This document shows, one piece after another, positions 1-6,867 of a stretch of DNA of 21,873 nt. Origin of the DNA: JBFWYO01 sp050186335 (GTDB lineage: Bacteria; Pseudomonadota; Alphaproteobacteria; Bin65). Below the pieces are notes generated by a model, which saw only the letters and a list, made by a program, of their open reading frames with translations, was not told the DNA's origin and did no database searches. Position 1 is the first letter of the stretch, and each line of letters begins with the position of its first letter. The DNA lies in contig JBFWYO010000081.1 of NCBI GenBank assembly GCA_050186335.1, positions 1-21,873 of the forward strand. Reading direction: 5' to 3'. The position numbers and the translations under genes were made by a program.

Positions 1-155
1 AACGACGGTTGGGGCACCGCGCTGAGTAACGGGCTTCGACGCCCTCGGATGAAACGGGCTCCCAACCGCCACCGCGCCGATGACCTTAACCCGCCGACGT
101 GGAACTGACGACATACAAGGATGAGGGTTGTGTTTTGAGCGCCGTAAATATTCGA
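1..155. other. Unassigned left edge, no supported gene
   Basis: No gene can be supported here. A plus-strand frame is open from the first base to a TGA at 106-108 and could be the tail of a convergent gene, but its 35 residues show no recognisable motif. On the minus strand an ATG at 114 opens a frame running off the edge, with no Shine-Dalgarno and no resemblance to RecN, which often follows bamD in alphaproteobacteria. An 8-bp perfect inverted repeat (CGGTTGGG at 6-13, CCCAACCG at 61-68) encloses a small GGGC/GCCC hairpin at 31-44. Confidence 0.3.
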
Positions 156-212
156 CCTCATCCTGAGTAGCGACCCGGAGCGTAGCGAACGGGACGCGTA
201 TCGAAGGATGGG
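156..212. repeat. REP-like palindromic intergenic repeat
   Basis: The element runs from CCTCATCCT (156-164) to AGGATGGG (205-212), whose ends are complementary. An inner CCCG (174-177) pairs with CGGG (190-193). The CCTCATCCTGAG...TCGAAGGATG pattern matches what I know as a dispersed extragenic palindrome in many alphaproteobacterial genomes. It lies about 25 bp past the bamD stop. It has no T-tract, so I infer a transcript-end or mRNA-stabilising hairpin rather than an intrinsic terminator. Confidence 0.6.
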
Positions 213-237
213 CCGCAAGCGAGGCGTCAAACCGAAC

Positions 238-1083
238 CTAGAACAGCCACTCCCAGGTGCGCTGCCAGAAGGTGCGCGGGTCGACGCTCGGCGGGCGCAC
301 GACCGGCTTGTTTTCGACCAGCTCGTAGCTCTCGATGTACCACTCGCTGGCCGGATAGTTGTAGCCGAGCACTGCCGCCGTGCGCTGTGCCTCGTCCTTC
401 AAGCCGAGCGCGGTATAGCATTCCGCCAGGCGGTGCAGCGCTTCCGGCACCATGCTCGTGGTCTGGTACTTGTCGACGATCGTCCTGTACCGGTTGATCG
501 CGCCGAGATAGAGGCCGCGCGACTGGTAATAGCGGCCGATATACATTTCCGAGCCGGCCATATGGTCTTTCAGCAGGTCGATCTTCTGCTGGGCGTCGCG
601 CGTGTACTGCGTGTTCGGGAAGCGCTTGACCAGCTCGTCGAACGTTTCTTGCGCGCGTAGCGCCGACGAGGTGTCGCGCTTGACGTCGCGCACCTGGTCG
701 AAATGCGCCAATCCCTTGAGGTAGTAGGCGTAGGCGATGTCGCGGTGGCTCGGATGCAGGCGGATGAACCGGTCGACCGATACGATCGCGGCGTCGTAAT
801 TCCGGTCCTTGTAGTAGGCGAAGCCCGCCATCAGCTGCGCGCGCGTGGCCCAGACCGAGAACGGGTGCTGGCGGTCGACTTCCTCGAAGAATTTGGCTGC
901 GTCCTTGTATTTTTCCTGCAGCAGGTTGTCCTGCCCGGCATTGTACAGTTCTTCGACCGTGCCTTCGATATAGGCGTCCTTCTGGTCCTTGCCGCTGCAC
1001 GCCGCGATGGTGGCGACGACGGCCATCGGCAGCAGGATGCGGCGCAGCCAAAGGGACAACGAAGCGGATACGAGCCTGGTCAT
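238..1083 (-). CDS. bamD: BamD, outer membrane assembly lipoprotein
   Basis: BamD is an essential lipoprotein of the BAM complex, which folds beta-barrel proteins into the outer membrane from the periplasmic side. The product has 281 residues. A basic start and hydrophobic stretch lead to a lipobox ending IAAC, so Cys29 is the likely lipidated residue. The rest is helical with tetratricopeptide-like repeats, including YNAGQDNLLQEKYKDAAKFF and AYYLKGLAHFDQVRD, typical of the BamD/ComL family. I chose the ATG at 1083 because it places a complete lipoprotein signal peptide at the N-terminus and has GGAGG 11 nt upstream. The frame is open further upstream, but that stretch crosses the intergenic hairpin and looks non-coding. 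It lies 180 bp downstream of lpxC, the usual alphaproteobacterial order. Confidence 0.93.
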   Translation of the reverse strand: MTRLVSASLSLWLRRILLPMAVVATIAACSGKDQKDAYIEGTVEELYNAGQDNLLQEKYKDAAKFFEEVDRQHPFSVWATRAQLMAGFAYYKDRNYDAAIVSVDRFIRLHPSHRDIAYAYYLKGLAHFDQVRDVKRDTSSALRAQETFDELVKRFPNTQYTRDAQQKIDLLKDHMAGSEMYIGRYYQSRGLYLGAINRYRTIVDKYQTTSMVPEALHRLAECYTALGLKDEAQRTAAVLGYNYPASEWYIESYELVENKPVVRPPSVDPRTFWQRTWEWLF

Positions 1084-1094
1084 GCGGCAATCAA

Positions 1095-1099
1095 CCTCC
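1095..1099 (-). promoter_or_regulatory. Shine-Dalgarno of bamD
   Basis: GGAGG on the minus strand lies 11 nt before the bamD ATG at 1083. The spacing is slightly long, but it supports this start over in-frame upstream alternatives. Confidence 0.5.
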
Positions 1100-1202
1100 G
1101 AGCGGGCGACCCAACACGATGCCGGCCGCGCTATTCCGGGCGCCTTGAATAGCATGGGCGGGCGGGCCGGAAAACCCTCGCGTTGGCCCGGCGACGGTCC
1201 AT

Positions 1203-1233
1203 AAAAGCCGCGGGCCGGCCTGCGGCCGGCCCG
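1203..1233 (-). terminator. Possible intrinsic terminator after lpxC
   Basis: On the minus strand, 30 bp past the lpxC stop, a perfect 10-bp stem (CGGGCCGGCC, loop GCA, GGCCGGCCCG; arms 1224-1233 and 1211-1220) is followed after CGGC by TTTT (1206-1203). The stem is very stable, but the T-run is short and displaced by 4 nt, so termination may be partial. Confidence 0.45.
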
Positions 1234-1263
1234 GAAATCCAAGGTTTTTCAGGCCGGCGCGCG

Positions 1264-2268
1264 TTAACGCGCGGCGGCGCGGCGCCGTTCGCCGCGGGCG
1301 TTGACCGCAACGGCTTCCGGCCGACGTTCGACCTCGACGACCCGCCACGCCGACGGATCGGCGAACACCGTGCGCAGCAATTGATTGTTCAGTGCATGGC
1401 CGGCGCGGAAACCGTGGAAATGGCCCAAAACCATGCCTCCGGCGAGGTACAGATCGCCGATCGAATCGAGCAATTTGTGACGCACGAACTCGTCGTCGAA
1501 CCGCAATCCATCCTCGTTCAAGACGCGATCGTGGCCGACCACGACGGCGTTCTCCAACGAACCGCCCTGGGCCAGGCCCATGGCGCGCAACTGCTGCACG
1601 TCCTTTTCGAATCCGAACGTGCGTGCGCGGCTGATCTCGTTCTGGAAATTGCCGGTCGAAAAGTCGAAGAAATATTTCTGCCGGGCCACGACCTGGTTTT
1701 CGAAGTCGATCTCGACACTGACCGAACAGGTGCTTGCCGGCGACAGCATCGCGCACTTCTCGCGGTCGCCCACGCTGACCGGCTTGAGAATTTCGATCGC
1801 TTTTCTGGGCGCGTCCTGTTCGACGATGCCGGCGCAATCGATCAGGAACGAGAAGGGCTCGGCGCTGCCGTCCATGATCGGCACTTCGGGGCCGTGGACG
1901 TCGACGATGCAGTTGTCGATGCCGAACCCCGCCAGGGCGGCCACCAGATGCTCGACGGTGGCGACGGTGATGCCTTTGTCGTTACCCAGCACGGTGCACA
2001 GGCGCGTATCGACGACCCGGTCATAGCGCGCCGGGATCAGCGCGCCCGCACCCGCGATATCGGTGCGGTGGAACACGATGCCGGTGTTCGCATCTGCGGG
2101 GTGCAGCGTGATCGCCGCTTTGGCGCCCGAATGCAGACCGGTGCCGGAGCAATTGATTGTCGTCTTCAGCGTACGTTGCCGCACGAAGCGGTCAAGTGCG
2201 CGGCCGTTGTCGCGACCGACGCGAAACGCGCCGAGGCCTTTGCTGTTCTTGGCAAATGTTGGAGTCAT
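1264..2268 (-). CDS. lpxC: LpxC, UDP-3-O-acyl-GlcNAc deacetylase
   Basis: LpxC is the zinc-dependent deacetylase that catalyses the committed step of lipid A synthesis in the cytoplasm. Family motifs are complete in the 334 residues: CSGTGLHSG (40-48), TVEHLVAALAG (104-114), HGPEVPIMDGSAEPF (125-139), HKLLDSIGDLYLAG (264-277) and GHFHGFRAGHALNN (282-295). By family knowledge the zinc ligands are His107, His264 and Asp268, and His291 is the catalytic base. The ATG at 2268 gives about 30 residues before the usual family start. A GTG at 2184 (VRQRTLKTTI) would match the E. coli N-terminus better, but neither start has a strong Shine-Dalgarno. It appears to be a separate transcription unit, with a strong terminator upstream after ftsZ and a hairpin downstream. 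Confidence 0.95.
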   Translation of the reverse strand: MTPTFAKNSKGLGAFRVGRDNGRALDRFVRQRTLKTTINCSGTGLHSGAKAAITLHPADANTGIVFHRTDIAGAGALIPARYDRVVDTRLCTVLGNDKGITVATVEHLVAALAGFGIDNCIVDVHGPEVPIMDGSAEPFSFLIDCAGIVEQDAPRKAIEILKPVSVGDREKCAMLSPASTCSVSVEIDFENQVVARQKYFFDFSTGNFQNEISRARTFGFEKDVQQLRAMGLAQGGSLENAVVVGHDRVLNEDGLRFDDEFVRHKLLDSIGDLYLAGGMVLGHFHGFRAGHALNNQLLRTVFADPSAWRVVEVERRPEAVAVNARGERRRAAAR

Positions 2269-2630
2269 TACGCTGGAAGAACCCTCTGTTACTGCCCCAG
2301 CCCGGCCCAGGCCCTATCGGTGGCGCGACGATTGACCCGTCGCTTTCCATCCGTTGGCTTTATCGGCCGAACCCATTTCAACCCCACGTTCCGAACGGCA
2401 CGCCGCTCAGGACGCTTTGCCCGAAGGCTCTCCCAAGAGTTCGTTTACCGGCGGGCGAAACTGCCGCCGTTGAGTTGATCCGCTGCCCTCGATCCCCTTT
2501 GACCGGTCCGAAAACAAGAAGGGCGTGGACCTGATGCTGTCTAACAGCCCGAGTCCACGCCCTCAAATCACGCTTTGTTTCCGATTGTTACCCGAAAATC
2601 CTTATTATTCAATTCGTTAGAGGGAAACCC
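2269..2630. other. 362-bp intergenic region between ftsZ and lpxC
   Basis: This gap holds the ftsZ terminator (2511-2562) and, between about 2270 and 2510, the presumed lpxC promoter and leader. I could not identify a convincing -35/-10 pair. A TTGAAA on the minus strand has GATAAA only 11 nt downstream, which is too close. Several plus- and minus-strand frames are open here, but none shows a recognisable protein or ribosome site. Confidence 0.5.
2511..2562 (-). terminator. Strong intrinsic terminator after ftsZ
   Basis: On the minus strand, GGGCGTGGAC (2562-2553) pairs perfectly with GTCCACGCCC (2530-2521). An inner stem GCTGT/ACAGC (2548-2544 and 2540-2536) has a TAG loop. TTCTTGTTTT (2520-2511) follows immediately. 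This is a textbook Rho-independent terminator about 70 bp past the ftsZ stop, and it marks the end of the dcw transcript. Confidence 0.88.
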
Positions 2631-4493
2631 CTAGTTGGCTTGGCGACGCAAAAAGGCCGGAATTTCAAGCAGGTCGTCTTCGCTGGTCGGTTGCTTGACG
2701 GCAACCGGTTCCGGCGCCCGGGCGACCGGCTTGAGCGCCGGCTGCGGGGCGGGTTGCGGCGCTGCCGGTTGCGCAACGGGCGCTGCCGCCTGGGCCACCG
2801 CCGCCTGTTGCGGCGCCGGCGCACGCTTGACGAAAGCCGGCGACGCCGATGCGGCCGCGGGAGCCGGCGGTGCAGCAGGGGCCGGCCGCGCTTCGACGCG
2901 CGGCTGGGTGCGTTCCTGGAACACCGGGCGGCTGATCCGCATGGCGACTTGACGCGGCGCTTCCGCCGCCGGCTGAGCCGCCGGCATCGGTGGTGCCACG
3001 GGTTCCGCCGCCTGCATCGGCTGCGGCGCCGGCGCCATCTGCGCGGCGGGCTGCGCCGCCGGTTGGACCGGCTGTTGCACGATCGTGCGCGGTTGCTCGG
3101 CGCTCGGTTGTTGCGTCATGCGGGGCGCCGGTCGCGGCGGCTGCTGTTGAACGACCATCGGCGTCGGTTCTTCGGTCTTGCGCCGGCCGAACAACCCGAA
3201 CAACGCGGACTCTTTCTTCGCCGGTCGCGTCGCATCGGTGCCGCGCGCCGCCGAACGGGCGGCACCCGGCATTTCCGGAATGTCCGTGCTGTCGATGCGC
3301 AGCACGCGCTCGGGCTGCGCCGCCGCCGCCGGTTTGCCGGCGAACATCTCGTTCTGCCGCTGTTCGATATGCAGGTGGCTGGTGTCCAGCGTTTCGTAAC
3401 GTTGGTCCATGGCCGCCGCGACCTGCGGTGCCGGTTCAGCCGCGCGTGAGAACTCGGCGTTCGCCGCGCGCGTCGGCGTCGTCGATATCGTAGGGACCGC
3501 GGCGGGCTTGGCCTTTTGCGCAACGGCGGTGTCGATGCCGGTGGCGAATACCGACACGCGCACGCGGCCGTCCAGCTTGTCGTCGAAGATCGAGCCGAAG
3601 ATGATGTTCGCCTGCGGATCGACCTCGTCGCGGATGCGATTCGCCGCTTCGTCGACTTCGTACAGGGTCAGGTCGGTGCCGCCGGTGATGTTGATCAACA
3701 GACCGCGTGCGCCGGCCATCGAGACGTCGTCGAGCAGCGGATTGGAGATCGCGGCTTCCGCGGCACGAATGGCGCGGTTGTCGCCGTCGGCTTCGCCGGC
3801 ACCCATCATCGCCTTGCCCATCTCGCCCATGACGGTGCGGATATCGGCGAAGTCGAGGTTGATCAGGCCGGGCATGACCATGAGGTCGGTGATGCCGCGC
3901 ACGCCCGAATGCAGCACTTCGTCGGCCATGGCGAAGGCGTCGGCGAAGGTTGTGCGCTCGTTGGCGATGCGGAACAGGTTCTGGTTCGGAATGACGATCA
4001 GCGTGTCGACCACGTCCTGCAGTTCCTGCAGGCCGGCTTCGGCAACCCGCATGCGGTGCGAGCCTTCGAAGTGGAACGGCTTGGTCACCACGCCGACGGT
4101 CAGCACGCCTTGTTCGCGGGCCAGGCGGGCGATCACGGGGGCGGCCCCGGTGCCCGTGCCACCGCCCATGCCGGCGGTGATGAACACCATATGGCTGCCC
4201 TGGAGATGCTCGATGATCTCGCCGATCGCCTCTTCGGCGGCGGCGCGGCCGATTTCCGGCCGGGATCCGGCGCCCAGGCCCTGGGTAATGCTGCGGCCGA
4301 GCTGGATCGTGCGGGGACATTTGGACTGCGCCAGCGCCTGGGCGTCCGTGTTGGCCACGACGCACTCAACACCTTCCAGGCTGGCCCGGAGCATGTTGTT
4401 CACGGCGTTGCAGCCGGCGCCACCGACGCCAAACACCAGAATCCGAGGGGTAAGTTCCGGCGGTTCTTTGACTGGGCTTAGATTTAGCGTCAT
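2631..4493 (-). CDS. ftsZ: FtsZ, tubulin-like division GTPase
   Basis: FtsZ polymerises with GTP into the Z ring that organises division. The globular domain spans about residues 15-320. It carries GVGGAGCNAVN (22-32), the tubulin signature GGGTGTGAAP (110-119), NLDFADIR of the T7 synergy loop (212-219) and FATGID (316-321). A very long low-complexity Ala/Pro/Gln linker follows (about 325-603), broken by a short conserved-looking island ALFGLFGRRK (430-439). The C-terminal peptide DDLLEIPAFLRRQAN (606-620) is the alphaproteobacterial type that binds FtsA and other partners. At 620 residues it is much longer than E. coli FtsZ (383), entirely because of the linker. The ATG start has AGGAGG 5 nt upstream. 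It has its own promoter in the 55-bp gap after ftsA and a strong terminator downstream. Confidence 0.98.
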   Translation of the reverse strand: MTLNLSPVKEPPELTPRILVFGVGGAGCNAVNNMLRASLEGVECVVANTDAQALAQSKCPRTIQLGRSITQGLGAGSRPEIGRAAAEEAIGEIIEHLQGSHMVFITAGMGGGTGTGAAPVIARLAREQGVLTVGVVTKPFHFEGSHRMRVAEAGLQELQDVVDTLIVIPNQNLFRIANERTTFADAFAMADEVLHSGVRGITDLMVMPGLINLDFADIRTVMGEMGKAMMGAGEADGDNRAIRAAEAAISNPLLDDVSMAGARGLLINITGGTDLTLYEVDEAANRIRDEVDPQANIIFGSIFDDKLDGRVRVSVFATGIDTAVAQKAKPAAVPTISTTPTRAANAEFSRAAEPAPQVAAAMDQRYETLDTSHLHIEQRQNEMFAGKPAAAAQPERVLRIDSTDIPEMPGAARSAARGTDATRPAKKESALFGLFGRRKTEEPTPMVVQQQPPRPAPRMTQQPSAEQPRTIVQQPVQPAAQPAAQMAPAPQPMQAAEPVAPPMPAAQPAAEAPRQVAMRISRPVFQERTQPRVEARPAPAAPPAPAAASASPAFVKRAPAPQQAAVAQAAAPVAQPAAPQPAPQPALKPVARAPEPVAVKQPTSEDDLLEIPAFLRRQAN

Positions 4494-4498
4494 CTTGT

Positions 4499-4504
4499 CC
4501 TCCT
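4499..4504 (-). promoter_or_regulatory. Shine-Dalgarno of ftsZ
   Basis: A full AGGAGG lies 5 nt before the ftsZ ATG at 4493, the strongest ribosome site I noticed in the window. This suits a protein needed at higher levels than its upstream neighbours. The transcription start predicted from the nearby -10 falls at or inside this motif. Confidence 0.85.
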
Positions 4505-4509
4505 GCTGT

Positions 4510-4539
4510 ATAATACCACTAGATATTGTGGTTGATCAA
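4510..4539 (-). promoter_or_regulatory. Predicted ftsZ promoter, extended -10 type
   Basis: On the minus strand, TTGATC (4539-4534) and TATTAT (4515-4510) are separated by 18 bp. TGG directly before TATTAT gives an extended -10. The -10 matches the sigma70 consensus at 5 of 6 positions and the -35 at 4 of 6. The expected start is near 4503, only about 10 nt before the ftsZ ATG. This is inferred from sequence alone; it would give ftsZ a dose independent of the long upstream operon. Confidence 0.6.
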
Positions 4540-4541
4540 CC
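4530..4541. promoter_or_regulatory. 12-bp palindrome over the ftsZ -35, possible operator
   Basis: GGTTGATCAACC is a perfect palindrome whose right half contains the predicted minus-strand -35 TTGATC. The placement suits binding by a dimeric regulator that blocks or recruits polymerase. It does not fit the CtrA pattern (TTAA-N7-TTAA) or a GANTC methylation site. The regulator is unknown. Confidence 0.4.
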
Positions 4542-4548
4542 TTAGTTC

Positions 4549-5808
4549 TTAGAAATTCTGGTGAATCCAACGGCCTAGCCGTCCGAACACGCCGGATTTC
4601 CCGTTCGTCGTCTTGCCGATCACCGCCATCACCCCGTCGGCCTGTTTTTGGGCCGCGAAAGTCAGCAATCCGGCACAGGTGGCGAATGCCGGGCCGGCCA
4701 CGGCCTCGGCCAGACCGTCATGGCGTTGCGGTTTGCCGAGGCGCACATGCTTGTCGAGGATGTGCGCCGCGAGATCGCGCACGCCCTGCATCTGGCTCGC
4801 GCCACCGGTCAGCACGACGCGGCGGCCGGCGCTCTTGCCGTAGCCGCTGGCTTCCAGGCGGTTGCGCACCAGTTCGAAGGTTTCTTCGAGCCGCGGCTGG
4901 ACGATCCCCGTAACCAGTGATTTCGGTACATAATTTGCTTTGGTGCGATCCTTGTCGCCGATCTGCGGCACGTCGATGACCGCCTGGTCGTCGCCCGCCT
5001 GCGGCTTGGCCGAGCCGTAGAGAATTTTCATCCGCTCGGCTTCGGCGACCGGCGTCGACAGGCCTTGCGCGATGTCCATGGTCACCGCCGAGCCGCCGAT
5101 CAAGACCGAATCGGTGAACACGATCTCGCCATCCTCGAACACCGCGATGGATGTGGTTCCGCCGCCCATGTCGATCAGCGTGACGCCAAGATCCATTTCG
5201 TCGCCGACCAGACACGCCAAACCCGACGCATACGGCGAGACGACGAGCGCTTCGATGTTGAGATGGCAGCCGCCGATGCAGGTGGCGAGGTTCCGCACGG
5301 CGCCCGCCTGCGCCGAAATCACGTGAATGTCGACGCCGAGCTTTTCGCCGAACATGCCCCGCGGATCGCGGATGCCGCGGCTGCCGTCGATGCGGAAGCC
5401 GATCGGGATCGAATGGATCAGCTCGCGGTCGGATTGCTTCTGGAAGTGCGAACCCTGATCGAGCACCTTGCGCAGATCGTGCTGGCCGACCTCGTGCCCG
5501 GAGATCGGTACCTCGAGGGCGAACATTTCGGATTGCGGCTTGCCGCCGGAAAGATTGACGACGACCGAGCGCACCGTCTCGTCGGCCAGCTTTTCCGCAT
5601 GATGCACGGCCCCGGCGATCGATTCGCGCGCGCTTTCCATGTCGGTGATCGCGCCGGCCCGCAGGCCGCGCGACGGCAACTGGCCGACGCCGATCACGTG
5701 CGGCCGTCCGTCGGCTTCGATCGTGGCGATGAAACAGCTGACCTTCGTCGAGCCGACGTCGATCGCCGCCACGATGTCGCCTTGCGGCTTGTTCGATTTC
5801 TTGTCCAT
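4549..5808 (-). CDS. ftsA: FtsA, actin-like membrane anchor for FtsZ
   Basis: FtsA is an ATP-binding actin homologue that ties FtsZ filaments to the inner membrane and recruits later divisome proteins. The 419 residues show the phosphate-1 motif AIDVGSTKVSCF (15-26), phosphate-2 LIDMGGGTTSIAVF (211-224), the adenosine motif VVLTGGASQMQGV (331-343) and a C-terminal amphipathic membrane-targeting helix VFGRLGRWIHQNF (407-419). Start choice is uncertain. I used the ATG at 5808, which puts the actin core at the usual distance from the N-terminus. The in-frame ATG at 5823 and GTG at 5829 are alternatives, and the GTG has GGAAG at better spacing. It sits 81 bp after ftsQ and 55 bp before ftsZ. Confidence 0.95.
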   Translation of the reverse strand: MDKKSNKPQGDIVAAIDVGSTKVSCFIATIEADGRPHVIGVGQLPSRGLRAGAITDMESARESIAGAVHHAEKLADETVRSVVVNLSGGKPQSEMFALEVPISGHEVGQHDLRKVLDQGSHFQKQSDRELIHSIPIGFRIDGSRGIRDPRGMFGEKLGVDIHVISAQAGAVRNLATCIGGCHLNIEALVVSPYASGLACLVGDEMDLGVTLIDMGGGTTSIAVFEDGEIVFTDSVLIGGSAVTMDIAQGLSTPVAEAERMKILYGSAKPQAGDDQAVIDVPQIGDKDRTKANYVPKSLVTGIVQPRLEETFELVRNRLEASGYGKSAGRRVVLTGGASQMQGVRDLAAHILDKHVRLGKPQRHDGLAEAVAGPAFATCAGLLTFAAQKQADGVMAVIGKTTNGKSGVFGRLGRWIHQNF

Positions 5809-5854
5809 ACTTCCTTGCCCCATAAGCACGTCCCATCTTCCGTTCGTCGTCGCG

Positions 5855-5889
5855 CGCCCGATCGGGCGATAACTCGCCGCGTTACGCGG
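5855..5889. repeat. Two adjacent inverted repeats between ftsQ and ftsA
   Basis: The ftsQ-ftsA gap holds CGCCCGATCGGGCG (5855-5868, perfect) and CCGCGTTACGCGG (5877-5889, odd-centred), the second directly after the ftsQ stop. Neither has a T-run. They may fold in the mRNA and modulate read-through or stability, but short GC palindromes are also common by chance at this base composition. Confidence 0.3.
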
Positions 5890-6867
5890 TCATTCGCCTC
5901 GCTGCGCGGCCAGGCGCAAATCCTTCGCCGTGACGCCGCTCGGCAACTGAATCACCATGCGATCGTTCAGGCGCATGTCGATGACGACCGCGCCGCGATC
6001 CAGCAGCTTGTGTTCCTTGTCGAGCGTCGCGAACCGGCTCCACGCCACCGTCACGCCGTGATCCGGCAGCTTGAGCGCCAGGCCGTTGTCGAAGCGCACG
6101 TCCCAGCGCCGCTTGCCGACGCGCTCGGCGCCGACGACCCGACGCGCCATGGCGGGTTCCTTGGCGATCAGTTCGAGCAATGCGGCGGCCTGCGCCGGCG
6201 CATCGTCGCCCGCGAGCAGGATCAGCTTGGCGTACTTGTCGGTGTCCGGCGCCTTGACGACTTCGCCGACGCTGCTGATCAGCGCGACGCCGTCCTTGGT
6301 GTGGTAACGCGCGATCGGATCGCGCTCGGTGATCGAGATATAGATGCGGTTGGGCAAATGCCGTTCGACCGACGCCTTGCGCACCCAGGGCAGCTGTTCC
6401 ATGCGCTGCTTCACGTCGTACAGATCGACGTCGAGAATCGATTGGCCGTAGCGAATGCCCAGCTTGGCCGCGATGTGCTCGCGCGCGGTCCGTTCACGGC
6501 CTTCGACCAGAACTTCGGTCACGACGAGGCCGATCTTGTCGATGCCGCCGTTGGTCCATTTGGCAATCTGCACGCGGGCATAGGTGAGAATCGGCTCGTG
6601 CCGATTGGTCGCATAGGTCCAGCCGGGCAGGCCGACCAGCACGAGGAGCCAAATCACGTTCCGTGCGATGCGCCACTTGCTGCGGCGGACTCGTGGCCGC
6701 GCGGCGGGATGGCGGCGCGCGGTCTCGTTCGGTCGCGCGGATTCCTCCTCGGACGAACGGCGATGCTGGCGCGGCGCCGCCTGCGCGCGCGCGGGTTTTT
6801 GCGGCGCGTCCGACGGAACGGTCGCGGCCGCGCGCCGGATGATGTCGCCGGGGTTCAGCTGTCCCAT
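5890..6867 (-). CDS. ftsQ: FtsQ, divisome scaffold protein
   Basis: FtsQ is a bitopic inner-membrane protein that links early and late divisome components and interacts with FtsL in the periplasm. The 325 residues comprise a basic, Ala/Arg-rich cytoplasmic tail (1-69) and one transmembrane helix, VIWLLVLVGLPGWTYA (71-86). A POTRA domain follows (about 112-181), containing EVLVEGRERTAREHIAAKLG and PWVRKASVERHLPNRIYISI. The FtsQ beta domain then runs to the C-terminus. The cytoplasmic tail is longer than in E. coli, as is common in alphaproteobacteria. I took the ATG at 6867, with GGTGGAG upstream; it overlaps the end of ddlB by 13 bp. The frame continues open upstream inside ddlB, but that part is antisynonymous noise. 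Confidence 0.93.
   Translation of the reverse strand: MGQLNPGDIIRRAAATVPSDAPQKPARAQAAPRQHRRSSEEESARPNETARRHPAARPRVRRSKWRIARNVIWLLVLVGLPGWTYATNRHEPILTYARVQIAKWTNGGIDKIGLVVTEVLVEGRERTAREHIAAKLGIRYGQSILDVDLYDVKQRMEQLPWVRKASVERHLPNRIYISITERDPIARYHTKDGVALISSVGEVVKAPDTDKYAKLILLAGDDAPAQAAALLELIAKEPAMARRVVGAERVGKRRWDVRFDNGLALKLPDHGVTVAWSRFATLDKEHKLLDRGAVVIDMRLNDRMVIQLPSGVTAKDLRLAAQRGE

Noticed and set aside
7..71. tRNA-like ends GGTTGGG...CCCAACC followed by GCCA
   Set aside because: No T-arm, D-arm or anticodon arm can be placed at the right distances, and the element is about 65 nt long.
1..114. Minus-strand frame starting MSSVPRRRVKVIGAV at 114 as a possible gene after bamD
   Set aside because: It has no Shine-Dalgarno and no recognisable family, a second minus-strand frame is equally open, and a plus-strand frame is open too.
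4494..4548. CtrA box in the ftsA-ftsZ gap
   Set aside because: No TTAA-N7-TTAA pattern occurs, and no GANTC site is present either.
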